Assembly: GCA_044224905.1 (NCBI GenBank)
Contig: JBGAJN010000001.1
Coordinates: forward strand, 372,001 to 436,000
Source of the DNA: JBGAJN01 sp044224905
GTDB taxonomy: Bacteria; Verrucomicrobiota; Verrucomicrobiia; Limisphaerales; JBGAJN01
Reading direction: 5' to 3'
DNA length: 64,000 bases
The position numbers were made by a program, and so were the translations under genes. Below are positions 7,957 through 14,836 of this stretch, one piece after another; within the stretch, counting starts at the first letter, position 1, and each line of letters starts with the position of its first letter. Below the pieces are notes generated by a model. That model saw only the letters and a list, made by a program, of their open reading frames with translations, did not search any database and was not told the DNA's origin.

Positions 7957-9693
7957 ATGAAAATCAAGGCACACCACCTCCTCTTGTTGTCGTCGACGCT
8001 GTTGAGCGCTTCCGCGTTCGCGAGCGATGCGACGTCTGAATCCACCACTCCTCCCACCGAAGCGCCGTCAGCACCGACCGCCACCAAAGAGAGCGTGGAA
8101 GATTACGCCCGCACTCTCGAAGCGCGTGCCGTCGCCAACACCACGACTCCGACGACGGCAGAAGTGGCAGCACCGACCACCGTCGCCGCCGCGGCACCTC
8201 TGGTGGCCGCCGCTGACACCAAGCCTGCGGCCGAAGCGGCCAAGGACAAGGAAGCAGCGCCGATCGCGCCTGGCGAAACCATGCCGTTGATCATGTTCGA
8301 AGACGCGCCGCTGAACGACGTCATCAAGACGCTTGCTCGCCAGGCCGGCATCAATTTCCAGTTCGACCCGCGCGTCTCCAATCCGCCGCCCGGACCGGAC
8401 GGAAAAGTTCCGACACCGCCCAACGTCTCGATCCGCTTCGAGAACGTCACCGCACAGCAAGCCCTCGAAGCGGTGCTCATCAATCACAGTCTCCAGCTAA
8501 CCCAAGATCCGCGCACCAAGACCTCGCGCGTCACCATCAAAGATCCCGCCGCGCCCGATCCGCTCGTCACCAAGGTACTTCAGTTGAAGTACACCAGCCC
8601 TTCCAACATGGTGGGCATTGTTAAGCCAATGATTTCCACGCGCGGCAGTGTCAACGTTGACAACCGCACCAGCCAGTTGATCGTCACCGCGACGGATAAA
8701 GAACTGATCGCCGTCGACTCACTCGTACAAACACTCGACTCTCCAACCAAGCAGGTGCTGATCGAAGCGCGCCTCGTGGAAACCTCTAAATCGCCCAAGA
8801 GCGTCAAAGGTATTGACTGGACCGGCACCTTACAGGCGCAGAAGTTCTCTTTCGGAAATAACGCTCTGCCAACCGTAGCCGGAACTCCGCCGACCACAGC
8901 CATCGACGGAAACGGCAACGTGACCGCTGTGCCTGGAACTCAGGGCACCATCGGCGGCATTCTGTCCGATCCGAAATTGCTGGCGAATACGGCCAACGGG
9001 TTCAATCCGGCGACTGCATTCCTCAATGCTGACGGCGTCAGCGCCGTGCTCTCTTTCCTCAATACGGACGCCGACAGCGAAGTTGTAGCAACTCCCCGCG
9101 CCGTAACATTGGACAATGAGAAAGCCACCCTCTCCGTCACCCGTGCTTTCCCGATCTTCACGATCACGCCTGGTTCGGCGAACTCGCCAGCTGGCGCGTC
9201 CATCACCTACACAAACCTTGGCACCATTCTCGAAGTCACACCGCGCATTTCCGCCAACGACATGATCGCGCTAAAAGTCGTTCCCGAAGTCTCAAATATC
9301 GATTCCAAGGATCAGCAGACAATTAACGGATCGGTGAACATCGCCAACGTCTACGCAATTCGCCGCATCGAGGCGAATGTCGTTATCCCCAGCGGCAACA
9401 CACTCGTTATGGGTGGCTTGATCAGCGACACCAAAACCACCGGCAACACCAAAGTTCCCGTGCTGGGCGACATCCCTGGCCTCGGATTGCTCTTCCGCCA
9501 AGACAGCAAGAAGCGCGACAAGTCCAACCTGATCATCTTCGTCACTCCTACGATTGTGAAAGACACCGACTTTCACCCCGTGCAATCGGACTTCCTTCAA
9601 AGCAAGTACGAACAGAAAGACGCCAAAGACGAAACTTGGTGGGATAGCGGCAAGCCGCATCAATGGACCAAGAAACAAGTGGCGAATGATTAA
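7957..9693 (+). CDS. pilQ: Secretin (PilQ/GspD family)
   Basis: Outer-membrane channel of type IV pili or type II secretion, 578 residues. A signal peptide (1-23) is followed by an Ala/Thr/Pro-rich linker (about 24-105). Then come a secretin N domain (FEDAPLNDVIKTLARQAG; VTAQQALEAVL), a second N domain with VQTLDSP before VLIEARLVE, and the conserved C-terminal beta-barrel domain ending VPVLGDIPGLGLLF and NLIIFVTPTIV. The ATG at 7957 is preferred because it opens directly on the signal peptide and follows the pilP stop by 37 bases; an upstream in-frame opening runs back inside pilP and is spurious. Last gene of the pil operon. Confidence 0.93.
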   Translation: MKIKAHHLLLLSSTLLSASAFASDATSESTTPPTEAPSAPTATKESVEDYARTLEARAVANTTTPTTAEVAAPTTVAAAAPLVAAADTKPAAEAAKDKEAAPIAPGETMPLIMFEDAPLNDVIKTLARQAGINFQFDPRVSNPPPGPDGKVPTPPNVSIRFENVTAQQALEAVLINHSLQLTQDPRTKTSRVTIKDPAAPDPLVTKVLQLKYTSPSNMVGIVKPMISTRGSVNVDNRTSQLIVTATDKELIAVDSLVQTLDSPTKQVLIEARLVETSKSPKSVKGIDWTGTLQAQKFSFGNNALPTVAGTPPTTAIDGNGNVTAVPGTQGTIGGILSDPKLLANTANGFNPATAFLNADGVSAVLSFLNTDADSEVVATPRAVTLDNEKATLSVTRAFPIFTITPGSANSPAGASITYTNLGTILEVTPRISANDMIALKVVPEVSNIDSKDQQTINGSVNIANVYAIRRIEANVVIPSGNTLVMGGLISDTKTTGNTKVPVLGDIPGLGLLFRQDSKKRDKSNLIIFVTPTIVKDTDFHPVQSDFLQSKYEQKDAKDETWWDSGKPHQWTKKQVAND

Positions 9694-9697
9694 GAAT

Positions 9698-9738
9698 TTG
9701 CCGGCGCAATGCCGGCAAGGCTGAACCGACGATGTCGG
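9698..9738 (+). other. Two tandem hairpins after the secretin gene
   Basis: Hairpin 1 has an 8-bp perfect stem (TTGCCGGC at 9698-9705 with GCCGGCAA at 9711-9718). Hairpin 2 is CCGAC / GTCGG (9726-9738) followed by TTTTT. They precede the stronger terminator at 9749, making three hairpins within 90 bases of the stop codon. Confidence 0.7.
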
Positions 9739-9748
9739 TTTTTGGCTC

Positions 9749-9790
9749 GCGGGTGGCTGGTTTTTGGGTTCCAGCCACCCGCATTTTTTT
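9749..9790 (+). terminator. Rho-independent terminator of the pil operon
   Basis: A 12-bp perfect stem GCGGGTGGCTGG / CCAGCCACCCGC encloses a 10-base loop and is followed by ATTTTTTT. Placement 56 bases after the secretin stop makes it the operon terminator. Confidence 0.92.
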
Positions 9791-9814
9791 ATTATTCGGG
9801 GTCGGTCAAGAACT

Positions 9815-9841
9815 GCCCGCGAATGACGCGAATAACGCGAA
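9815..9841 (-). repeat. Short dispersed repeat, copy A
   Basis: On the minus strand it reads TTCGCG, TTATTCGCG, TCATTCGCGGGC. It is nearly the same as copy C at 20606-20633 and partly like copy B at 9883-9900. It sits just before the 21-bp array and in the opposite direction to copy B. Confidence 0.6.
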
Positions 9842-9882
9842 GTTGAACTTAAAATGATGCAACCACCTCGGGTTTAGCGCCT

Positions 9883-9900
9883 TTCGCGTGATTCGTTGGC
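9883..9900 (+). repeat. Short dispersed repeat, copy B (partial)
   Basis: Reads TTCGCGTGATTCGTTGGC, the shortened form of the TTCGCG-N-ATTCGCGGGC element. With copy A, which is inverted, it brackets the left edge of the 21-bp repeat array. Confidence 0.5.
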
Positions 9901-10335
9901 AAAGTCGTCGGAAAACGGCCCTCAAACAGGACGATTTTGACCCAAATCAGCGGTCTTTTGACTTCGGAAACCATTATTTTGCCTTCGGAAATCATTTCCG
10001 AAGGCAAAACTATCGCCATCGAGACCAAAACAGCCGTTGTCGAGGGCAAACTCGAGGCGATCGAGACCAAAACTCTCGTCGTCGAGACCTCGGAAGCCAT
10101 GACCGGAGCCTCGGAAGGGAAAATCGTAGCCTCGGAAGCCATTAACTTGGGCTCGATCGCGAGCATCGTGGCTCCGGTGGAGTGTTTCGTGCCTTCGCTG
10201 ACGACTATCTTGGCCTCGGAATCGAAGGCCTTGACCTCGATAGTGACCGCCGAATTACCTCCAGCCTCCATCGTGACCTCGACGGCGGCTTCCGAAGTCT
10301 CGGTAAGCTTCATCGATATGAAGGAGTCATCCCCA
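9895..10335. repeat. 21-bp tandem repeat array (about 19-21 degenerate units)
   Basis: From 9937 the sequence divides without slippage into consecutive 21-base units up to 10335; two weaker units can be drawn back to 9895. The commonest core is CCTCGGAAGCC followed by CAT and a unit end of ATC. A second subtype (10021-10083) has GAGACCAAAAC. Because 21 is seven codons, both strands stay open: plus strand 9937-10401 (TTG start) and minus strand 10313-9849 (ATG start). Both give heptads containing Ser-Glu, since the core TTCGGAA is close to palindromic. This stretch fills most of the 810-base gap between the secretin and O-antigen ligase genes. Coding status is undecided: neither frame has a convincing ribosome binding site. 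Confidence 0.9.
9977..10009. repeat. Perfect 33-nt palindrome inside the 21-bp array
   Basis: TTTTGCCTTCGGAAA (9977-9991) and TTTCCGAAGGCAAAA (9995-10009) are exact reverse complements with a TCA loop. The hairpin spans two repeat units, with one arm in each. Confidence 0.92.
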
Positions 10336-10503
10336 ACCGGTGAGCTGAGACTTTCCAGAGCGCAGTCAAATCAAATTCGGCAGACGGGCCGACAGAACTA
10401 ACAACGCGGATTCTTGCGGAGAGTTCACGCGCGTCGAATTTCTCCTGACCAACATCAAGCTCCAGCCCCATTCCGCCGAACTACTTTTAGTCCTTTAACT
10501 GCC

Positions 10504-12954
10504 ATGCCCCCCTTGCTACACAACGAAGCCGATACGCTCGCGATGCGGGACTCCCTGCGCCGCGAGATGCGCCGGAAACGGAAGGCTGCCGAAGTGGCTT
10601 CTCGACTCAACGCTTTCTCCGCCACGATCGACCTGCTCGTGGTCGGATTGACGCTCGCCGCCGTCGCCATGGGCGGCTCCACACTGCTTTGGGAACAAGC
10701 CCTCCTAACGCTTGGCGCCGGCCTCTTGATGCTTGTTTCTCCGCCGTCCGGCCGATTGCCTTGGTATCTCAACGCGTTGTTCGCCAGTCTGATGGTCCTC
10801 GCGGCCATACCCCTGTTGCCCGCCGGTTGGTTGCCCGAGCTCGCCTGGCGGCAAACACTGGTCACAGAACTCACGATTCCGCTCAGCGGTCTGTATTCAC
10901 CGCAGCCGTGGATCACCCTGGAACACCTCGGCCTGCTCCTCTCGGGGACGGTGTGGATCGCCTTCCTGCTCAGCCGCCAATGGGAACTGCCGCGTCGCAC
11001 ACTTTTGGAAACGCTGATCGGCGGCGTGTTTGCCATGACCGTCGTCGCGATCGGGCTTTATTTCACGGGCACCCATTTCTCGCTGTGGCCGACCGAGGCG
11101 ATTTCGAGCACGTACTTCGGCTTCTTCCCGACGCGCAATCAGACCGCGAGTCTGTTGGGCATTGCCGGCGTGGTGGCGTTCGCGCTCACGGTGGAGCGGC
11201 TCCGCGAAAAGGACTGGCTGGCGTTGATCTGGGCGGTTGCTTACGTCGCGATCGGTTTCGCGCTGGTGGTGAATTATTCGCGCGCGGGCATTCTCATTTA
11301 CTTCATCGGGTCCTTCCTCTGGCTCGTGGCCATCAACATCTTTTCGAAAAACTATTTCGCGATGGCCGTCGGGCTGACCGTGCTGTTTCTCATGCTGGCA
11401 CTGTTCGCAGTCTTCGGCGGAGAAACGTGGCAACGCTTCCGCCCGGGGACGGACACCACCAAACCGGTGGTGACCAGCACCGTCGTAGATTTCCGTCAGC
11501 TCGTTCACAAGGATGCCCTCCAAATGGGCGACGCCGCCAGCTGGCACGGATTCGGCCTCGGAAACTTCGAAGCGGCTTTTGCGCGGTATCGCAATTCTTC
11601 CGTGAATGAGATCCGGGCCAAACATCCCGACAGCGACTGGCTCTGGCTATGGATGGAAATGGGATGGCCAGCCATGCTCGTCGCCGTGGCGATCATTGGA
11701 TTCGCCATCCGACCGTGTTTTCCGTTTGGCCCGTCCTCGGATCGTCGCCTGCGTGTCGCCTGCACCGTAGCGGCGATCCTGTTCATCCTGCACGGCATCG
11801 TTGATGTGTCGGGGCACCGCATGGGAACCGTTTTCCCGGCCGCTCTGCTGCTGGCGCTGGCGCGTAATCCCGACTCGATCAAAAAGGGCACGCCACAAGC
11901 CGCGCTGAGTTTCCGCCTGCTCGGCGGCGTGCTCGCGGCAATCGCTGTCGTCTGGTTCGCCAGCGCAGTTGGGGTCGATAGTCTTCCGACCTCCGCCGCA
12001 CTGACTCGCCTGAAAAGTGAAATTCAACGCGCCGAACAATCCGGTAACGCCGCCATCGTCATCGAAGACGCCACGCGCGCGCTCCGGATTGCCCCGCTCG
12101 ACTGGGAGCTCTATTTGTCCCGCGCCATCGCTCGCACAAAAACTTCCCCGAACGATCCCGAAACGACACTAGATTTCAAACGAGCCCGACACTTGGAACC
12201 CATGCTGGCGTCCGTTCCTTTCCGCGAAGGCGCGGCATGGATGGACAAAGATCTAAAAGCCGCGCTCAGCGCGTGGCGCGAAGCCCTGCGGCGGGCCGGG
12301 CGTAATGCCCCACCAATGTTCGGCGACATGATGCGAGCCAGCGCCAATTATCCCTCGCTACGCGAGGGCCTATGGTGGATCACTGGCGAAGATGCGCGCC
12401 TGCGCCTGATGGTGCTTCAGGAATGCACCCCGGACGAGTTCAAGGTGCTCATGCGCCTGTGGATGCTGGAGGATCCCCTCCTTAAAACCACCGACGCGAT
12501 CCAACTCAAACAGATCTTCGCACTCTGGTACGCGAAGGGCGATCGCACCCAGCTGGAGGAAAACCTCAAGGCAATCCCCGAATGGCAGGAAGTAGGCTGG
12601 TACTGGCTCGCGGAAATTGCCACTGAACGGAAGGACTTCAAACGTGCGTACGAGCTGGCCCACCGCTACGTTCAGGCCCCGCGCCTGCCTCCCCGCAATC
12701 CCGGCAAGAGCCTCGGTAAACTTGAGCGCGAAGCCGCGCAGCGCCCGAATGATTTTGTGCTCGGCCTTGCGCTCTACATGTCCTACCTGCAGGAACAGCG
12801 GCTCGATCAGGCGCTCGCCACCGTCAAACGGATGACCGCCCTGCCTCAGTGCCCAAAATATTTCCTCTGGCTCGAAGCCGAACTTCTCGCCCGCCTCAAT
12901 GGCTGGGAACAAGCGTGGTTTCGCATGAAGCAATACGTGGGTGACAACCGCTAA
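10504..12954 (+). CDS. O-antigen ligase/polymerase-like membrane protein with a TPR-like C-terminus
   Basis: 816 residues. The first 480 or so hold about ten to twelve membrane helices with the Wzy_C/WaaL-type segment (NQTASLLGIAGVVAF; VVNYSRAGILIYFIGSFLWL), and a large loop with HGFGLGNFEAAFARY. The last 300 residues are soluble, alpha-helical and Trp-rich, resembling TPR repeats (DWELYLSRAIARTKTSP; PNDFVLGLALYMSYLQEQ). Family members join or polymerise O-antigen/exopolysaccharide units at the outer face of the inner membrane. The ATG at 10504 is preferred over an opening at 10414, which adds a basic non-membrane leader. No glycosyltransferase genes are adjacent. Confidence 0.82.
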   Translation: MPPLLHNEADTLAMRDSLRREMRRKRKAAEVASRLNAFSATIDLLVVGLTLAAVAMGGSTLLWEQALLTLGAGLLMLVSPPSGRLPWYLNALFASLMVLAAIPLLPAGWLPELAWRQTLVTELTIPLSGLYSPQPWITLEHLGLLLSGTVWIAFLLSRQWELPRRTLLETLIGGVFAMTVVAIGLYFTGTHFSLWPTEAISSTYFGFFPTRNQTASLLGIAGVVAFALTVERLREKDWLALIWAVAYVAIGFALVVNYSRAGILIYFIGSFLWLVAINIFSKNYFAMAVGLTVLFLMLALFAVFGGETWQRFRPGTDTTKPVVTSTVVDFRQLVHKDALQMGDAASWHGFGLGNFEAAFARYRNSSVNEIRAKHPDSDWLWLWMEMGWPAMLVAVAIIGFAIRPCFPFGPSSDRRLRVACTVAAILFILHGIVDVSGHRMGTVFPAALLLALARNPDSIKKGTPQAALSFRLLGGVLAAIAVVWFASAVGVDSLPTSAALTRLKSEIQRAEQSGNAAIVIEDATRALRIAPLDWELYLSRAIARTKTSPNDPETTLDFKRARHLEPMLASVPFREGAAWMDKDLKAALSAWREALRRAGRNAPPMFGDMMRASANYPSLREGLWWITGEDARLRLMVLQECTPDEFKVLMRLWMLEDPLLKTTDAIQLKQIFALWYAKGDRTQLEENLKAIPEWQEVGWYWLAEIATERKDFKRAYELAHRYVQAPRLPPRNPGKSLGKLEREAAQRPNDFVLGLALYMSYLQEQRLDQALATVKRMTALPQCPKYFLWLEAELLARLNGWEQAWFRMKQYVGDNR

Positions 12955-13029
12955 CTCGTTCGCTCTTCGCCGGCACTCAATTCTGCTTAAATTGTTTTCG
13001 TCGCCTCCGAGTCGGAGTATTTATCCGTC

Positions 13030-13764
13030 ATGCCCAGAATTGCTCTCCTGTCGATTTGCCTGCTCGTCGCGCTGACGCTCACCATCGACGTGCGCGCCGC
13101 CGAGACTGCAAAGGCACCCGAGTCATCTCGTTACGAACAACGCACGCCGCCGAATCGCGATGGTATTGGAAAGTTCTACCTCGGCCGCGAAATCGCCCAC
13201 GTGATGGGCCACGAAGGTGCCGACTGGCTCGAACGTCCCGAACGGGAGGCCGAAGAACGCACGGACCTGCTGCTGCCTGCTCTGAAGCTCAAGCCCGGCG
13301 ACGTCGTCGCGGATATCGGGTGCGGCACAGGTTATTTCAGCTGGCGCATGGCCAAGCTCGTCGGGGAAAAAGGGCTCGTTTACGGCGTCGACATTCAGCC
13401 CGAGATGCTCGAACTGCTGGCCAAGCAAATGGAGAAACGCGGTGTGAAGAATGTGAAAGGTGTGCTCGGCACCATCACTGATCCGAAGCTTCCCGCGAAC
13501 AGCGTCGACCTCGTCATCATGGTCGACGTCTATCACGAGTTCGATCATCCGCACGAAATGATGGCGAACATTGTCAACGCTCTCAAACCCGGCGGCCGCG
13601 TCGTCTTCGTCGAATACCGCGCCGAGGATCCCGAGGTGCCGATCAAGCGCCTCCACAAAATGTCCGAGGCACAAGTGCGCAAGGAAGCCGAAGGCCATTC
13701 CCTCAAGTGGGTTGAAACGAGCAAGATTCTCCCGCGCCAGCACATCATCACCTTTCGCAAGTAG
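13030..13764 (+). CDS. Class I SAM-dependent methyltransferase with a signal peptide
   Basis: A 244-residue protein with a methyltransferase fold: motif I VADIGCGTGYFSWRMA (about 93-108), acidic motif II VYGVDIQPEML, motif III-like NSVDLVIMVDVYHEF and LKPGGRVVFVEYR. Residues 1-23 form a convincing signal peptide (LLSICLLVALTLTIDVRA), so export is predicted, which is odd for an enzyme using S-adenosylmethionine. The region before motif I (YLGREIAHVMGHEGADWLERPERE) is shared by a known subgroup of bacterial methyltransferases. The substrate is unknown. Next gene downstream is metF, 109 bases away. Confidence 0.87.
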   Translation: MPRIALLSICLLVALTLTIDVRAAETAKAPESSRYEQRTPPNRDGIGKFYLGREIAHVMGHEGADWLERPEREAEERTDLLLPALKLKPGDVVADIGCGTGYFSWRMAKLVGEKGLVYGVDIQPEMLELLAKQMEKRGVKNVKGVLGTITDPKLPANSVDLVIMVDVYHEFDHPHEMMANIVNALKPGGRVVFVEYRAEDPEVPIKRLHKMSEAQVRKEAEGHSLKWVETSKILPRQHIITFRK

Positions 13765-13873
13765 GCCAGGAAGGCCGAAGGAGGCTTTTGTTCGCGGTAA
13801 TTCGCCCCTCGAACTTCTCGTTCCCCGCTCTCACGACTTGAGTTTTCGCGCTGATCGCCGATTATCCGAAGGA

Positions 13874-14761
13874 GTGCAACTCATACGCGACATTTTTGCG
13901 GCCAAACGCGCCACCGGCAAGCCCGTCATTTCCTTCGAGTTCTTCCCCACGAAGACCGACGACGGCGAGCGCAACTTGATGGAGAAAACCATCCCGGCAT
14001 TGTGCCAGTTGAAGCCCGACTATTGCTCCGTGACCTACGGCGCCGGCGGCAGCACCCGTGAGAAAACGCTCGGCCTCGTCGCGCGCATCCAGAACGAACA
14101 CGGTCTCACGACGATGGCGCACCTCACGTGCGTCAACGCCACCGCAGCGGAAACGCGCAACGTGATCGCGCAAGCCCGCGCGCTCGGCGTAAAGAACATC
14201 CTCGCGCTCCGTGGCGATCCGCCCGGCGGCACGGGCGAGTTCGTGAAGACCGAGGGCGGCTTTGAATTTTCCTACCAGCTCGTAAAACTCATCCGCGAAA
14301 TCGGCGGCTTTAGCATCGGCGTCGCGGGTTTTCCCGAAGGCCACATCGCGTGCAAGGAAGGCAAGCTCGTGGACTGGCAACGGCTCAAGCACAAGATCGA
14401 TTGCGGCGCCGACTTCGTCGTCACGCAGCTCTTCTTCGACAACGCCGACTACTTTGAGTTCCGCGACTTCCTCGCCAAAGCCGGCGTGAAGATTCCCATC
14501 GTGCCCGGCATCATCCCGATCGGCAGCGCGGCGCAGATCAAGAAGTTCACCGCCCTCTGCGGTGCAAAACTCCCCGCGAACCTGCTCGCCGAGTTGGACA
14601 AATACGCCACCGACGACGCGGCCTGCGCCGAGTTCGGCATCCGCTACGCCACGCAACAATGTCAGGAACTGCTGAAGGCCGGCGCACCGGGCATCCACTT
14701 CTACACGCTGAACAAGGCCGCCGCCACGACCGCCATCATGAAGAACCTCGGGCTGGCTTAG
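13874..14761 (+). CDS. metF: Methylenetetrahydrofolate reductase
   Basis: Reduces 5,10-methylene-tetrahydrofolate to the 5-methyl form with a flavin; feeds methionine synthesis. Family motifs are present: ISFEFFPTKT with the catalytic Glu, TYGAGGSTREKT, ALRGDPPGG, FSIGVAGFPEGH, DFVVTQLFFDN and PIVPGIIPI. A GTG at 13874 gives 295 residues and the usual distance to FEFFP, with GAAGGAG running right up to it, closer than ideal. Earlier in-frame starts (TTG 13838 and further back into the previous gene) lack family similarity. No SAM or other riboswitch fold was recognised in the 109-base leader. Confidence 0.92.
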   Translation: MQLIRDIFAAKRATGKPVISFEFFPTKTDDGERNLMEKTIPALCQLKPDYCSVTYGAGGSTREKTLGLVARIQNEHGLTTMAHLTCVNATAAETRNVIAQARALGVKNILALRGDPPGGTGEFVKTEGGFEFSYQLVKLIREIGGFSIGVAGFPEGHIACKEGKLVDWQRLKHKIDCGADFVVTQLFFDNADYFEFRDFLAKAGVKIPIVPGIIPIGSAAQIKKFTALCGAKLPANLLAELDKYATDDAACAEFGIRYATQQCQELLKAGAPGIHFYTLNKAAATTAIMKNLGLA

Positions 14762-14782
14762 TTCATCGAGTTTTTAAAAACA

Positions 14783-14818
14783 AAACGCCCTCGCGATCAT
14801 CGGATCACGAGGGCGTTT
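14783..14818. terminator. Bidirectional terminator between metF and nifJ
   Basis: An 11-bp stem AAACGCCCTCG / CGAGGGCGTTT, extended by GATC-type inner pairing, has A and T runs on the two sides. It lies between the convergent metF and nifJ genes and can serve both. Confidence 0.85.
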
Positions 14819-14836
14819 GAATTTTCTTACTCTCGG

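Noticed and set aside
9849..10313. Minus-strand 154-codon frame over the 21-bp array as a gene
   Set aside because: Equal support exists on the plus strand (9937-10401), no ribosome binding site was seen, and both frames arise from the periodic 21-base unit. Kept as a repeat rather than a gene.
9895..10335. CRISPR array
   Set aside because: Units are contiguous 21-mers without unique spacers, vary at most positions, and no cas genes are nearby.
13765..13873. SAM or other riboswitch before metF
   Set aside because: No conserved helices or loop sequences of known SAM, SAH or cobalamin riboswitches could be drawn in the 109-base leader.
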